This document shows positions 20,167 through 28,038 of a stretch of DNA of 38,187 bases, piece by piece; the first letter of the stretch is position 1, and each line of letters opens with the position of its first letter. Source of the DNA: a virus. A program made the translations under genes and the position numbers. The DNA lies in IMG/VR virus record IMGVR_UViG_3300046028_000962, positions 1-38,187 of that record; one strand, given 5' to 3'. The notes beneath the pieces were generated by a model. That model saw only the letters and a program-made list of their open reading frames with translations, had not been told where the DNA came from and did no database searches.

Positions 20167-20714
20167 TTTTTTATTCCCTGAAACATTGCCAGAATGGCGT
20201 TGAAGATTGCAGCAAGCGTAGAGTTTGCTTTGTCCTTCTCGCTCTCAACCGTGTGCATATCCGCGGTTACGGGTGTCAAGAACAGTGTTACTTCTGCATT
20301 GCGACGATTGACTAGCCCCTGCACAACCTCACCGCCAGCCTTGTTCCACATCTTGAATGCGGCAGCGGCACGGTCTTTGTTGCCAGCATTGAGTTCACGC
20401 AAAACAGTGGACTTGGCAAACGCTGTCGGGCCGATATTATATGCTAGGCTCACACACCCGCCGAACTCGTTAGCATTCACCTTGGCTGTGATCAGCGCAT
20501 CAACTGTGGCCGCGAATTTATCAACGCCCATCCGCAACAAATCTTCAGCCCGATCCTGCGTGATGGTCATGCCTTTGGCTGGCACTATGCCAACATCAGC
20601 CATCGCGGTTGTGCCATAGCCGATTGTCCAGATGCCCACGATGTCTTTGTAGGCCGTGAGCTTGCAGCCCTCGAAGCGCTTGATCAAATCCAGAGTTGCT
20701 TTGTTCACGCTCAT
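20163..20714 (-). CDS. Endolysin, T4/P22-type lysozyme (GH24)
   Basis: 183 residues. LIKRFEGCKLTAYKD (10-24) contains the catalytic Glu15 region, and IVGIWTIGYGTT (25-36) the active-site Thr and Gly-Tyr-Gly. FGGCVSLAYNIGPTAFAKST follows in the middle and the core ends at about 145. It hydrolyses the glycan of the cell wall. There is no N-terminal signal, so the holin is needed for release. A C-terminal extension (about 150-183) is amphipathic and may touch membranes, unusual for plain T4-type lysozymes. Confidence 0.93.
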   Translation of the reverse strand: MSVNKATLDLIKRFEGCKLTAYKDIVGIWTIGYGTTAMADVGIVPAKGMTITQDRAEDLLRMGVDKFAATVDALITAKVNANEFGGCVSLAYNIGPTAFAKSTVLRELNAGNKDRAAAAFKMWNKAGGEVVQGLVNRRNAEVTLFLTPVTADMHTVESEKDKANSTLAAIFNAILAMFQGIKK

Positions 20715-20935
20715 TTGCGCATATCTCTCTGGATTTCATCCAACTTTTTTAGGACGTTTGTAAAGCCATCCTTGATCTCTTTGAGTTCGCGGTCGTGGTT
20801 TTCTTTAGTCAGCGCAAACTCGGTTTTTATGACAGCGATCTCAACAGCATGACCTTGGGTCATTTTATAATGCGCCCACATGAACGCAACAATCGGCAGC
20901 ACTGCGAATTGCAGCAGGAGTTTCGCCAGTTCCAT
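20711..20935 (-). CDS. Membrane-anchored coiled-coil protein of the lysis cassette
   Basis: 74 residues from ATG 20935, eight bases after AGGAG (ATGs at 20944 and 20956 are alternatives). A membrane span (LLLQFAVLPIVAFMWAHYKM) precedes a charged coiled coil (ENHDRELKEIKDGFTNVLKK). The layout is that of XhlA-like holin partners or a second i-spanin. It overlaps the endolysin start by 4 bp. Confidence 0.65.
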   Translation of the reverse strand: MELAKLLLQFAVLPIVAFMWAHYKMTQGHAVEIAVIKTEFALTKENHDRELKEIKDGFTNVLKKLDEIQRDMRK

Positions 20936-20962
20936 CAGGTCCATCTCCTGCTGCATGATGTT

Positions 20963-21262
20963 TTACCACGGCAATCCGTTAAGGGTGACGGGGTTCTTCT
21001 GGGCCGCGATCTGCTGTGCCAGCGAGGCTTCTGCCGCATCCTTGTCCACGCCGCTTGCCCAGACCCATGCCAGCACGTCAGCTTGTGTCAGTTGGTCGTA
21101 AGGCTTAAAGTCTGGTGCGCTGGCGTCAGGCGTAAACCCTGCCGTGCCGTATGCCGATGCGGCATAATCCCCGTCAACTGCGCTCACGTTCCAATGGGCC
21201 GTGGTTACGCCGCCGTTAGCAGCGTTGCGGTCCATTTGGCTGATGCTCCAAGTAATCGTCAT
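20963..21262 (-). CDS. Conserved phage protein, DUF7936-like
   Basis: 99 residues: MTITWSISQMDRNAANGGVT (1-20), TAHWNVSAVDGDYAASAYGT (20-39), DQLTQADVLAWVW (about 56-68) and a closing QQIAAQKNPVTLNGLPW. This pattern is frequent in cyanophages and marine phages next to tail fibre genes. It may be a fibre chaperone or virion piece; function not assigned. It follows the fibre gene by 12 bp. Confidence 0.75.
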   Translation of the reverse strand: MTITWSISQMDRNAANGGVTTAHWNVSAVDGDYAASAYGTAGFTPDASAPDFKPYDQLTQADVLAWVWASGVDKDAAEASLAQQIAAQKNPVTLNGLPW

Positions 21263-21274
21263 TTGTCAGTGTCC

Positions 21275-22480
21275 TTAAGAAATGCGGTAAACGGTATAGG
21301 TATTTGCGGCAGTCTTGCGGAACCGAAGTATGCCGGACGTTAGCGTTGCGACAGTCATGGTTCCCACCAAGGTCAGGTTAGTTGCCGTGCCGATGGTTAG
21401 CAGTGCAGCCCCCGTGTTGATGAAGGACACATCGAACGACATATCTGTCGGGAATGTAGCGGGTAGGCCACCTTCAATCAGCGTTCCTGTCGGCAGGGTT
21501 AGCGTAGCAGCCGCACCCGTGTATTGGACGATGCCAGTGAGAAGTTCTGCAATAGTCAGGGTTGCAGCAGCGGCCTTTGATGTCTGTGCTGGCTGTGCTT
21601 TATAAACAACGCCAGTGGTCATTGATGCGCCAGTGACATGGAGAGGTGTTACGGGGGCAGTGTTACCAATCCCCACGTTGCCATTGCGGTCAACACGCAT
21701 ACGCTCAATTGGCGTCCCTGTTAGCAAGTCTGTGCTAAATGCAATTCCGCCGCCGGGGTTTCCAACTTCCGCAATACCTGTGATTGATGCTTTTACTCCA
21801 GCCCCGGGTGCAGAGTTATCGGCTGAGTAAAACTCAATTTTGCCAAGTTCTTGCGGGCCTGTTGCGCTAAGGTCTGTATCAGTAAATCGCAGGACATTGA
21901 GAGCAGTGCCAGCGGTGTTGTTTGCCGCAAGATCAAGTTGGGCTGCAGGCGAAGTCGTGCCAATCCCTACGTTGCCGCTGCTATCCACACGCACACGCTC
22001 AGTGCCAGATGTAGACACAGCCACGGTATCCGCAGCAGGAAAGAACAAACCAGCGTTGAGGTCGCCAGTGTGGGCAATGGATGGTGCGGCTGCGGAGCCG
22101 TCTGCGAAGGATGCTTGGCCTGTAAATGCTGGGGCAGCAGACGGAGCGGCACCAAGATTTGTGCGGGCGGTTGCTGCGTTAGATGCGCCTGTCCCACCAT
22201 CTGCAACGGCAAGATCAGTAATGCCCGTAATCGTGCCGCCGTTGATCGTGGCTGATGTGATGGTCAAAGCCGCTACGGTATTCCCCGTTAGCGCCGCATT
22301 CAGGTTCGCGTCAGATACGTTAGCCAGATCAGCCCGCGCCGCTTCCACACCGCCAGCCGTTACGCCGTCATGCACATGAACCGACTTGTTCGTCGTGTTA
22401 ACACTGATCTCACCATCTGCACCTGTGAAGCTGGTGTGCTGTGTGGATGTCCCACGGCGGCGCTGAACTTGCTTAGTCAT
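21275..22480 (-). CDS. Tail fibre / receptor-binding protein
   Basis: 401 residues. The N-terminus MTKQVQRRRGTSTQHTSFTG with GEISVNTTNKSVHVHDG (1-40) is the hyaluronidase-like or major-tropism-determinant attachment domain. The middle has repeated GNVGIGTTSPAAQLDL and GNVGIGNTAPVTPLHV motifs (about 170-185 and 268-283), typical of trimeric beta fibre shafts, and the end is a beta-rich tip (SFINTGAALLTIGTATNLTL). It probably contacts the host surface. No chaperone peptidase domain is seen. Confidence 0.85.
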   Translation of the reverse strand: MTKQVQRRRGTSTQHTSFTGADGEISVNTTNKSVHVHDGVTAGGVEAARADLANVSDANLNAALTGNTVAALTITSATINGGTITGITDLAVADGGTGASNAATARTNLGAAPSAAPAFTGQASFADGSAAAPSIAHTGDLNAGLFFPAADTVAVSTSGTERVRVDSSGNVGIGTTSPAAQLDLAANNTAGTALNVLRFTDTDLSATGPQELGKIEFYSADNSAPGAGVKASITGIAEVGNPGGGIAFSTDLLTGTPIERMRVDRNGNVGIGNTAPVTPLHVTGASMTTGVVYKAQPAQTSKAAAATLTIAELLTGIVQYTGAAATLTLPTGTLIEGGLPATFPTDMSFDVSFINTGAALLTIGTATNLTLVGTMTVATLTSGILRFRKTAANTYTVYRIS

Positions 22481-22535
22481 AGGTTCACCTCAGATGTGTT
22501 GCGTGGACTATATCATGATTTCATTTGCATTGTAA

Positions 22536-22712
22536 TCAGTCAGAAAGACCATGCAAGACAGCTAATGCCCATGCAAAATTTGGATCGCTTGGTGGATAGA
22601 AGTCAAACCCAATACCACATAGTTCACCCTCTATGCTTGTGATCACATGAAGCGTAATGCCGTCTTGTGATTGTTGTCCCCCAACTATCTTCCCAACAGA
22701 TAAGCCTTCCAT
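22536..22712 (-). CDS. 58-residue phage protein between tail tip and fibre
   Basis: ATG 22712 lies one base after the tail-tip stop, with AAGGTGA as ribosome site. It reads MEGLSVGKIVGGQQSQDGIT, then LHVITSIEGELCGIGFDFYP and AWALAVLHGLSD. The pattern is of a small beta-rich protein. Position suggests a tail component or fibre helper. A 55-bp gap (22481-22535) before the fibre gene holds nothing recognised. Confidence 0.65.
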   Translation of the reverse strand: MEGLSVGKIVGGQQSQDGITLHVITSIEGELCGIGFDFYPPSDPNFAWALAVLHGLSD

Positions 22713-22713
22713 A

Positions 22714-25700
22714 TCATGTCACCTTTATCAACTTCCAACGTAACTGAAAGTTTTCGATTCTGTCTACAAGTCTAGTGTATAGTTCGACCTTGATCCACAA
22801 TCTTTGGTTTCCAGACCATCTTGTTAGTGGCAGAACCTGACCTTCCCAACCCCATTGAATATTCGCTGGTTGACTAGAAATATTGCTATTCAAAGCATAA
22901 ACAGTTCCAGTGCCAACACCGTTGCCTTCTTGTCCAATCAAAGCCATATAGGTTTCTTTTACTCCGGTCCATGCAGAAGAAGCCGTATTTGTTTCGATGA
23001 AATATGTAGCCAACAAATCCAATGTATTGCTGTTGTTATCACTAATGGTAGACGGAAGCGTATATACTCCAGTATCGACTTCAAGCTGGCGAGAAACAAC
23101 AACGCCATTAAACTCAGCAGACCCACCTTTCAGAATTTGCCAGCCGCTCACACCAGTCACAAAGGCATCTGATTGGATAGTGTTTCCAATCTTAGCGTTT
23201 GTGATGATGCCATCCGTTATCTGGGCTGAAGTGGTAACAACATTGTTGGCAGCCAGCGTTGCTGCCGTAACAGCACCGACAGCAATCTTTGAGGTGATGA
23301 TAGACCCAGCCAAAATCTTGTCAGCCGTTATGGCATCTGTGGCAATCTTGTCAGCAGTGATTTGACCAGCGGCAATCTTGGCGCTGACAATGGCGTTGGC
23401 AGCGATCTGATTTGCGTTAACCGCACCAGCCGCAATTTTGCCAGCGACAACACTGTTGGCGGCAAGTTTGTCAGCTTCGACCGATCCAGCAGCGATCTTT
23501 GCCGCCGTTACCGAGTTTGCCAAAATCTTGTCAGCGGTGACCGCATTGGCTGCAATCTTGTCAGCGGATACGGCACCAGCGGTGATCTTTTCAGCCGTGA
23601 TAGCTCCAGCCACGATCTGCCCAGCTTCGATGGAGCCAGCCGCAATCTTTGTTGTCGTGATGGCATTATCTGTGATCTGGGTGCCAGTAATTTGGCCTGT
23701 CAAATCTGTGGCAGGAACAGCCGCAGTCCATGCCGATCCAGTATAGCGATACATCTTGTTGTCTGATGTCAGCAAAACAATGCGACCTTGGTATAGGTCG
23801 ACCACAGGCAAGGATGCGACAACTTCAACGGGCCGTAGACCTGATGGGAACAAGTTAGCCCCAAGTGTTCCATTGATGTCAGATGTGCTAACAGCAGCGG
23901 TCCAAGCGCCGCTTACAAGGCGATACAGCTTGCCATCTGTGGTTAGCACGACAACCTGTGGGCCAGTGTAACCAGCCACCGTTGGTAGTGTGGTGACAAC
24001 GCCTACAGGTTCAATGCCAGCCGCGAATGATGCAAATGTAAGCGATCCAGCTTCTACCGACGAAGCGGTGTAAATGTCGGTTGACCATGCCGATGTCGTT
24101 GCATCCCAGCGATAGATGGTAATTTCTGGAAGCAGTAAAACCAGTTGCCCATCAAAATCCCCAGACGCTGGCAGTGAAGAAACTGGCTCAACCCCGAATG
24201 CCCCAGCCTCTACAAACAAAGCATTTACAGCAGCATTGAAATCTACAGGAGCAATCAGGATTGTTGTGGCATTGACAGATGAAGTGAACGGCGATTTGTT
24301 CAAAGAATAGTCAACGGCCCTTACCCAGAAGTATAGAGTAACCTCATTGCCCAAGTTCCCGCGAACAAAGTTTGACCCAGACGAAATGCCAGTCAAAGAA
24401 GCTGTTGCAAGGTTGTTCGTCGTGTTTTCCCAGACTTCGACATAATTGAAATCTTGATCAGCAGGATTGATCCAACGCAATTCTAGATATTTTAGACCAG
24501 CCGATGCCGTCAAGTTTGATGGTGTGCTTGGTGGGGTTGTGTCTCCAACAGATGAGATGGACGAAGAAAGAAAGTTGGACCGAACGCCCATGCTGTTGAT
24601 GGCGCGGACCCTGATTTGATAGTCATATCCATTCAGCACTGGTTGAATGGTGAAACTGTTTGATGTGCCAAGAACAGATGAATATTCAGCATCTGGTGTC
24701 AGAATTGGCTCGTTGGTTAAGCCATAATCTGCACTGGTTGTCGCGGCAACTGTGATGCTGCCCCAATCTTCGCTTTCCGTTTGCGCTGCGGCAATGGTTC
24801 CATAGTCTTCTTCACCACCAAGTCGCTTGTATTGGACTTCGTAATATTGGACAAAACTATCTATAGAAGCTGTCCATGATGCGCGAATGGCAGGAATAGC
24901 AATGCCATCGTCATTCAAAACAGTTGTGGCTGTTAGGACTAAGTTTGACGGCGCTGTAACTGTATTGAAAACAGGCAATGCAGTGTTGTTGCCGATGATT
25001 GCAGTTTCGTCGGCATCCCAATCAAAGGCTGCTTCAGATGTTTCACGCAACGTCAGCTTGACCCGCAGATCGCCAGCATCATTGTTAGCAAAGAAACTCC
25101 AGCCTACAACTTCAAATTCTTTTGCTGTCCATCCATATCTGCTGTTCGTCAGGGCAACGATGTCGCCAACCTGCACCTTAAATGCTTCCATGCCAAAATC
25201 AGCAGATAGCGTCATCTGCTCACGGCCACGGTTTAGGGTCAGTGCGCCGATCCTTTGTGCGCTTGCCGCCGATGTCGTGAACGGCAGCGTCAGGTCAATC
25301 GGCGTTTCAACATTGTTGTCTTCAATCAGATAAGCGGCGCTTGTTATTTCAGGATAATCGACAACGATGTATCCTTGGGCCTTATCTACAAAAGTTCCGC
25401 GCACCACGTTAAATACATCAGACATCGATTGTCGCGTTTGCAACTGGATGGAACTGCGTAGATCATCAAGCGTAAATGTTTTAACTGGGTTGGTGTAATA
25501 CGCTGGCTTTAGCTGCCAGCTTCCTTGGCCCCAAAACAACATTCCAGCGCAAGATGTCATCATGTCTTGCAGAACAGAACCTGGGGTTTGATCTGCTCGA
25601 ATAACGCCGTTCATCGTATAGCGTTTTTCATCACCGCCAACGGCTAGTGGAACATTTTCATCAGATACGTTGGCAGCAGTCGCAAACATAGTTTCATCAA

Positions 25701-26460
25701 CGCCAACATCCCCCAAGCCATAATCTGCCATGAGATAATCGCGGATGCACAAAGCAGCATTGGCTGAATGCAAAGTTTGTGCGCTGCGTGGATCGTAAAC
25801 TTTCTTGCCGTTGACGATAGCAGTGAACAAAGGAATGCCGTTTGGGAAAACGTCCTGATCGTATTGCAACCTGATGTATAAATAGGCTAGGCCATTCCCG
25901 ACAAACGTGCCGTTGATCTGATTGCTCTCAGCCAAAAGCAATGCTGGAGCGGTGGTTTGGCTTCCTGTATATTTGACAATGCGGATTTTGCTGTTCCAGT
26001 TTTGGCTCGTAACAAATCCGCTGCCGTTAAGCGTAACGATGTCATCATCAATATATATGCTGCCGATGGACGCTACTTCATGCCCAGCCAGCGTTAGGAT
26101 CATGTGAAGATATTTGTTCTCACTCCCCGTTGATTCTAAATATGTAATCGTTCCGCCTTTGCGGATCGTTCCATAAACGTAATCTTGCGGCGCTGCTGCT
26201 TCGCGTGAGTTTACCAACGTGCCTGTCATTCCTGACATACTCGGTGGCTTGGGCGACAATGCTTTCACAGCCCACGAGGTCACCAGTGTGGTGGCGATAT
26301 AGCCGACACCATAAGCTAGGATTGCACCGCCGATCCCTGCGCCCACAGTGATGCCAACCGCGCCAAGGATAGCTGCCCCAACAACCTGTGGCATACGCGG
26401 GGCCACGTTCCACATCGACAGACCAGTTGAGCCAGTAAGCAGCTTTTTTAGAGGTGTCAT
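22714..26460 (-). CDS. Tail tip / host-specificity protein (lambda J-like)
   Basis: 1248 residues. A hydrophobic glycine-rich N-terminal segment (about 25-65) may be membrane-active. The J-like core (about 85-500) includes GGTITYLESTGSENKYLHMI, VDETMFATAANVSD and TPGSVLQDMMTSCAGMLFWG. Fibronectin-III-like regions follow (about 500-720, IPAIRASWTASIDSFVQYYE; LKYLELRWINPADQDFNYVE). From about 923 to 1097 come repeats of the xKIAAGxVxADKI type. The C-terminus is beta-rich. It sits at the tail tip, receives the tape measure end and binds receptors. It shares ATGA with the upstream DUF6950-like gene. Confidence 0.9.
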   Translation of the reverse strand: MTPLKKLLTGSTGLSMWNVAPRMPQVVGAAILGAVGITVGAGIGGAILAYGVGYIATTLVTSWAVKALSPKPPSMSGMTGTLVNSREAAAPQDYVYGTIRKGGTITYLESTGSENKYLHMILTLAGHEVASIGSIYIDDDIVTLNGSGFVTSQNWNSKIRIVKYTGSQTTAPALLLAESNQINGTFVGNGLAYLYIRLQYDQDVFPNGIPLFTAIVNGKKVYDPRSAQTLHSANAALCIRDYLMADYGLGDVGVDETMFATAANVSDENVPLAVGGDEKRYTMNGVIRADQTPGSVLQDMMTSCAGMLFWGQGSWQLKPAYYTNPVKTFTLDDLRSSIQLQTRQSMSDVFNVVRGTFVDKAQGYIVVDYPEITSAAYLIEDNNVETPIDLTLPFTTSAASAQRIGALTLNRGREQMTLSADFGMEAFKVQVGDIVALTNSRYGWTAKEFEVVGWSFFANNDAGDLRVKLTLRETSEAAFDWDADETAIIGNNTALPVFNTVTAPSNLVLTATTVLNDDGIAIPAIRASWTASIDSFVQYYEVQYKRLGGEEDYGTIAAAQTESEDWGSITVAATTSADYGLTNEPILTPDAEYSSVLGTSNSFTIQPVLNGYDYQIRVRAINSMGVRSNFLSSSISSVGDTTPPSTPSNLTASAGLKYLELRWINPADQDFNYVEVWENTTNNLATASLTGISSGSNFVRGNLGNEVTLYFWVRAVDYSLNKSPFTSSVNATTILIAPVDFNAAVNALFVEAGAFGVEPVSSLPASGDFDGQLVLLLPEITIYRWDATTSAWSTDIYTASSVEAGSLTFASFAAGIEPVGVVTTLPTVAGYTGPQVVVLTTDGKLYRLVSGAWTAAVSTSDINGTLGANLFPSGLRPVEVVASLPVVDLYQGRIVLLTSDNKMYRYTGSAWTAAVPATDLTGQITGTQITDNAITTTKIAAGSIEAGQIVAGAITAEKITAGAVSADKIAANAVTADKILANSVTAAKIAAGSVEADKLAANSVVAGKIAAGAVNANQIAANAIVSAKIAAGQITADKIATDAITADKILAGSIITSKIAVGAVTAATLAANNVVTTSAQITDGIITNAKIGNTIQSDAFVTGVSGWQILKGGSAEFNGVVVSRQLEVDTGVYTLPSTISDNNSNTLDLLATYFIETNTASSAWTGVKETYMALIGQEGNGVGTGTVYALNSNISSQPANIQWGWEGQVLPLTRWSGNQRLWIKVELYTRLVDRIENFQLRWKLIKVT
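23170..23700 (-). repeat. Coding tandem repeats in the tail-tip gene
   Basis: About twelve imperfect copies of a 14-16-residue unit such as ITAEKITAGAVSADKIAANA, each about 45 bp, span this stretch. DNA shows recurring GCAATCTTGTCAGC. The unit pattern (hydrophobic at fixed spacing) suggests a triple coiled stalk. Copy number could vary by slipped recombination. Confidence 0.8.
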
Positions 26461-26867
26461 TGTCTAACCCACGCGCTGTCGATGTATTCGATGGGGTAAT
26501 ATACCACACCCGCGCCGGAAAGGAACGCCGCGCTTGACCCTACGGATATTCCAAAGCCTGATCCTAAATATCCAGCATTTAAGAACGTCTGGCTTGATGT
26601 CACAAGCGCACCCCGTGGTGGCACATCATACGACCTTTCTAGACGATCTTTCAGCATATCGTCCAGACTTTCATAGCCATATTCTTGTCTGATCTGCACC
26701 CGTGTCATGGGCTTCCCGCCGTCCATGTATCGGTTCAACAGATCGTCGGCCCAGCCCTGACCGTGCATCCTACGAAATGCTTCGTTCGTAAAGATAAGGC
26801 AGTCCCAAATGCCCCATTCAAATGGCCTATCGGCAACCTCACGCAAAAAGGCATGAAGTTCTTTCAT
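26457..26867 (-). CDS. Tail protein with NlpC/P60-like or DUF6950 layout
   Basis: 136 residues from ATG 26867 (AAGGAAGC upstream, ATGA overlap). RPFEWGIWDCLIFTNEAF (about 14-31) has the Cys of a papain-like peptidase core, then GALVTSSQTFLNAGYLGSGF and a final hydrophobic strand. DUF6950 proteins occupy this place in many siphoviruses; the Cys is present but a clear catalytic His was not identified, so peptidase activity is uncertain. In the gene order it replaces lambda K. Confidence 0.7.
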   Translation of the reverse strand: MKELHAFLREVADRPFEWGIWDCLIFTNEAFRRMHGQGWADDLLNRYMDGGKPMTRVQIRQEYGYESLDDMLKDRLERSYDVPPRGALVTSSQTFLNAGYLGSGFGISVGSSAAFLSGAGVVYYPIEYIDSAWVRQ

Positions 26868-27415
26868 GCTTCCTTGCGGCCCCACACAATAGACTTGTCC
26901 TGAAGGTCTGCAACATAGCTAAAGAACGTATCCCCAGCGTAACGAGATTGATGGCTTTCGTGGGTATAGCGACGAACCCGCGCCCTGTTCAGTTCAACGA
27001 GTTTGCTTTCAATAGCCAAAGAAATAACAGATGTTTCGCCACTGTCTTCAATGGTCATTACGTTCATATAACCAGAGAAAACCTCAACAATGTCTGCTGA
27101 TCCTGTTACGCCAAAGTAAATGCGACAAATTCGGCGCTGGTATGGCTCTGCTAATGCCAATGAAACAATGGCGTTATCAATGCCACTCATCGTTATGGAT
27201 GCAGATTTTGCTGACAAGTCGCCAGCTTCATCAAGACCGCTAATGATCATAAGGGTGCCAACGCCGAGGTATGTGTTGATCCCGATTAGCCTATCACCGT
27301 AGCCAGTCCAAAGCCGCAGCGGTGCGGTGTCAAACATCATTTCAACTGCATAAAACGGGCTTACGTCAGGTTGGCTTAGTGCCGTAAGGATTGAATTTGG
27401 AATTGAACGTGCCAT
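26864..27415 (-). CDS. Distal tail / baseplate hub protein (DUF2163-like position)
   Basis: 183 residues. MARSIPNSILTALSQPDVSP opens it, FYAVEMMFDTAPLRLWTGYG follows, and VEVFSGYMNVMTIEDSGETS (about 110-129) is a hallmark of small tail-hub proteins in alphaproteobacterial phages. RARVRRYTHESHQSRYAGDT closes the core. Placement between the tape measure neighbour and the tail-tip gene supports a hub role. Exact family uncertain. Confidence 0.75.
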   Translation of the reverse strand: MARSIPNSILTALSQPDVSPFYAVEMMFDTAPLRLWTGYGDRLIGINTYLGVGTLMIISGLDEAGDLSAKSASITMSGIDNAIVSLALAEPYQRRICRIYFGVTGSADIVEVFSGYMNVMTIEDSGETSVISLAIESKLVELNRARVRRYTHESHQSRYAGDTFFSYVADLQDKSIVWGRKEA

Positions 27416-28038
27416 CAGACAGCCTCCATCGCAGCGAATGTCATGCCGTATATAGCCGATTCATTGATTGAAAAGCCTTGATCGTTGCTAGATAACCTGA
27501 ATAGCCCTTTGGCATCGCTCACAGTGACAGCGGCATTGTCTGCTGGTGCAACACGGATGTGGGGCCAGATGTCTAGCGTGACAGCCCCGCCCGCGCTGCT
27601 GTTAGCGTCTGTCAGCACCTTATGAAGCCGTGCGGTCACTCCGCTGCCCAGTTGAATATAGTCACCAGCCTTCAGCCAGCCCGTTGTGCTGCTTGTCGCG
27701 CCGTCGATTACAAGCGATCCACCAGTTTGGCTTGCGCCGTTAACGAGCGGTGTGCCTGTTGCATCGCCTCTAGCAGTTGCGCCCATCGGATCACCCATTA
27801 GGAAAGTGCCAAGCTGCCCACGCAGACTGAGTAGCCACGCGTTCCACTGTTCAGCATCGGCCCGTTTCATTGGCTTTAAGGTGACATCGGCTGTCCACAT
27901 CTGACCAGAATAGGCGAAAGCCTGACCCGCAAAGGTGAACGGCGATCTGCTATAGGCAACCGCGTTGATTGCCCTGATTTCGATAGACTGGATGGCCTTT
28001 GTCGCAACTGGCAAAGACAATGGGTAGGAAATCGTCAT
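27415..28038 (-). CDS. Distal tail protein (putative)
   Basis: 207 residues. MTISYPLSLPVATKAIQSIE, SPFTFAGQAFAYSGQMWTAD (32-51) and the AEQWNAWLLSLRGQLGTFLM segment (62-81) are typical of a beta-rich tail protein that follows the tape measure in this kind of phage. It ends on the base that starts the next gene and begins at the tape measure stop. Likely part of the tail-tip ring. Confidence 0.75.
   Translation of the reverse strand: MTISYPLSLPVATKAIQSIEIRAINAVAYSRSPFTFAGQAFAYSGQMWTADVTLKPMKRADAEQWNAWLLSLRGQLGTFLMGDPMGATARGDATGTPLVNGASQTGGSLVIDGATSSTTGWLKAGDYIQLGSGVTARLHKVLTDANSSAGGAVTLDIWPHIRVAPADNAAVTVSDAKGLFRLSSNDQGFSINESAIYGMTFAAMEAV

Noticed and set aside
23170-23700. Regular DNA repeats resembling a CRISPR array
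   Set aside because: Repeats are about 45 bp, imperfect and fully in frame; they encode tandem KIAAG-type units of the tail-tip protein and there are no unique spacers or cas genes.
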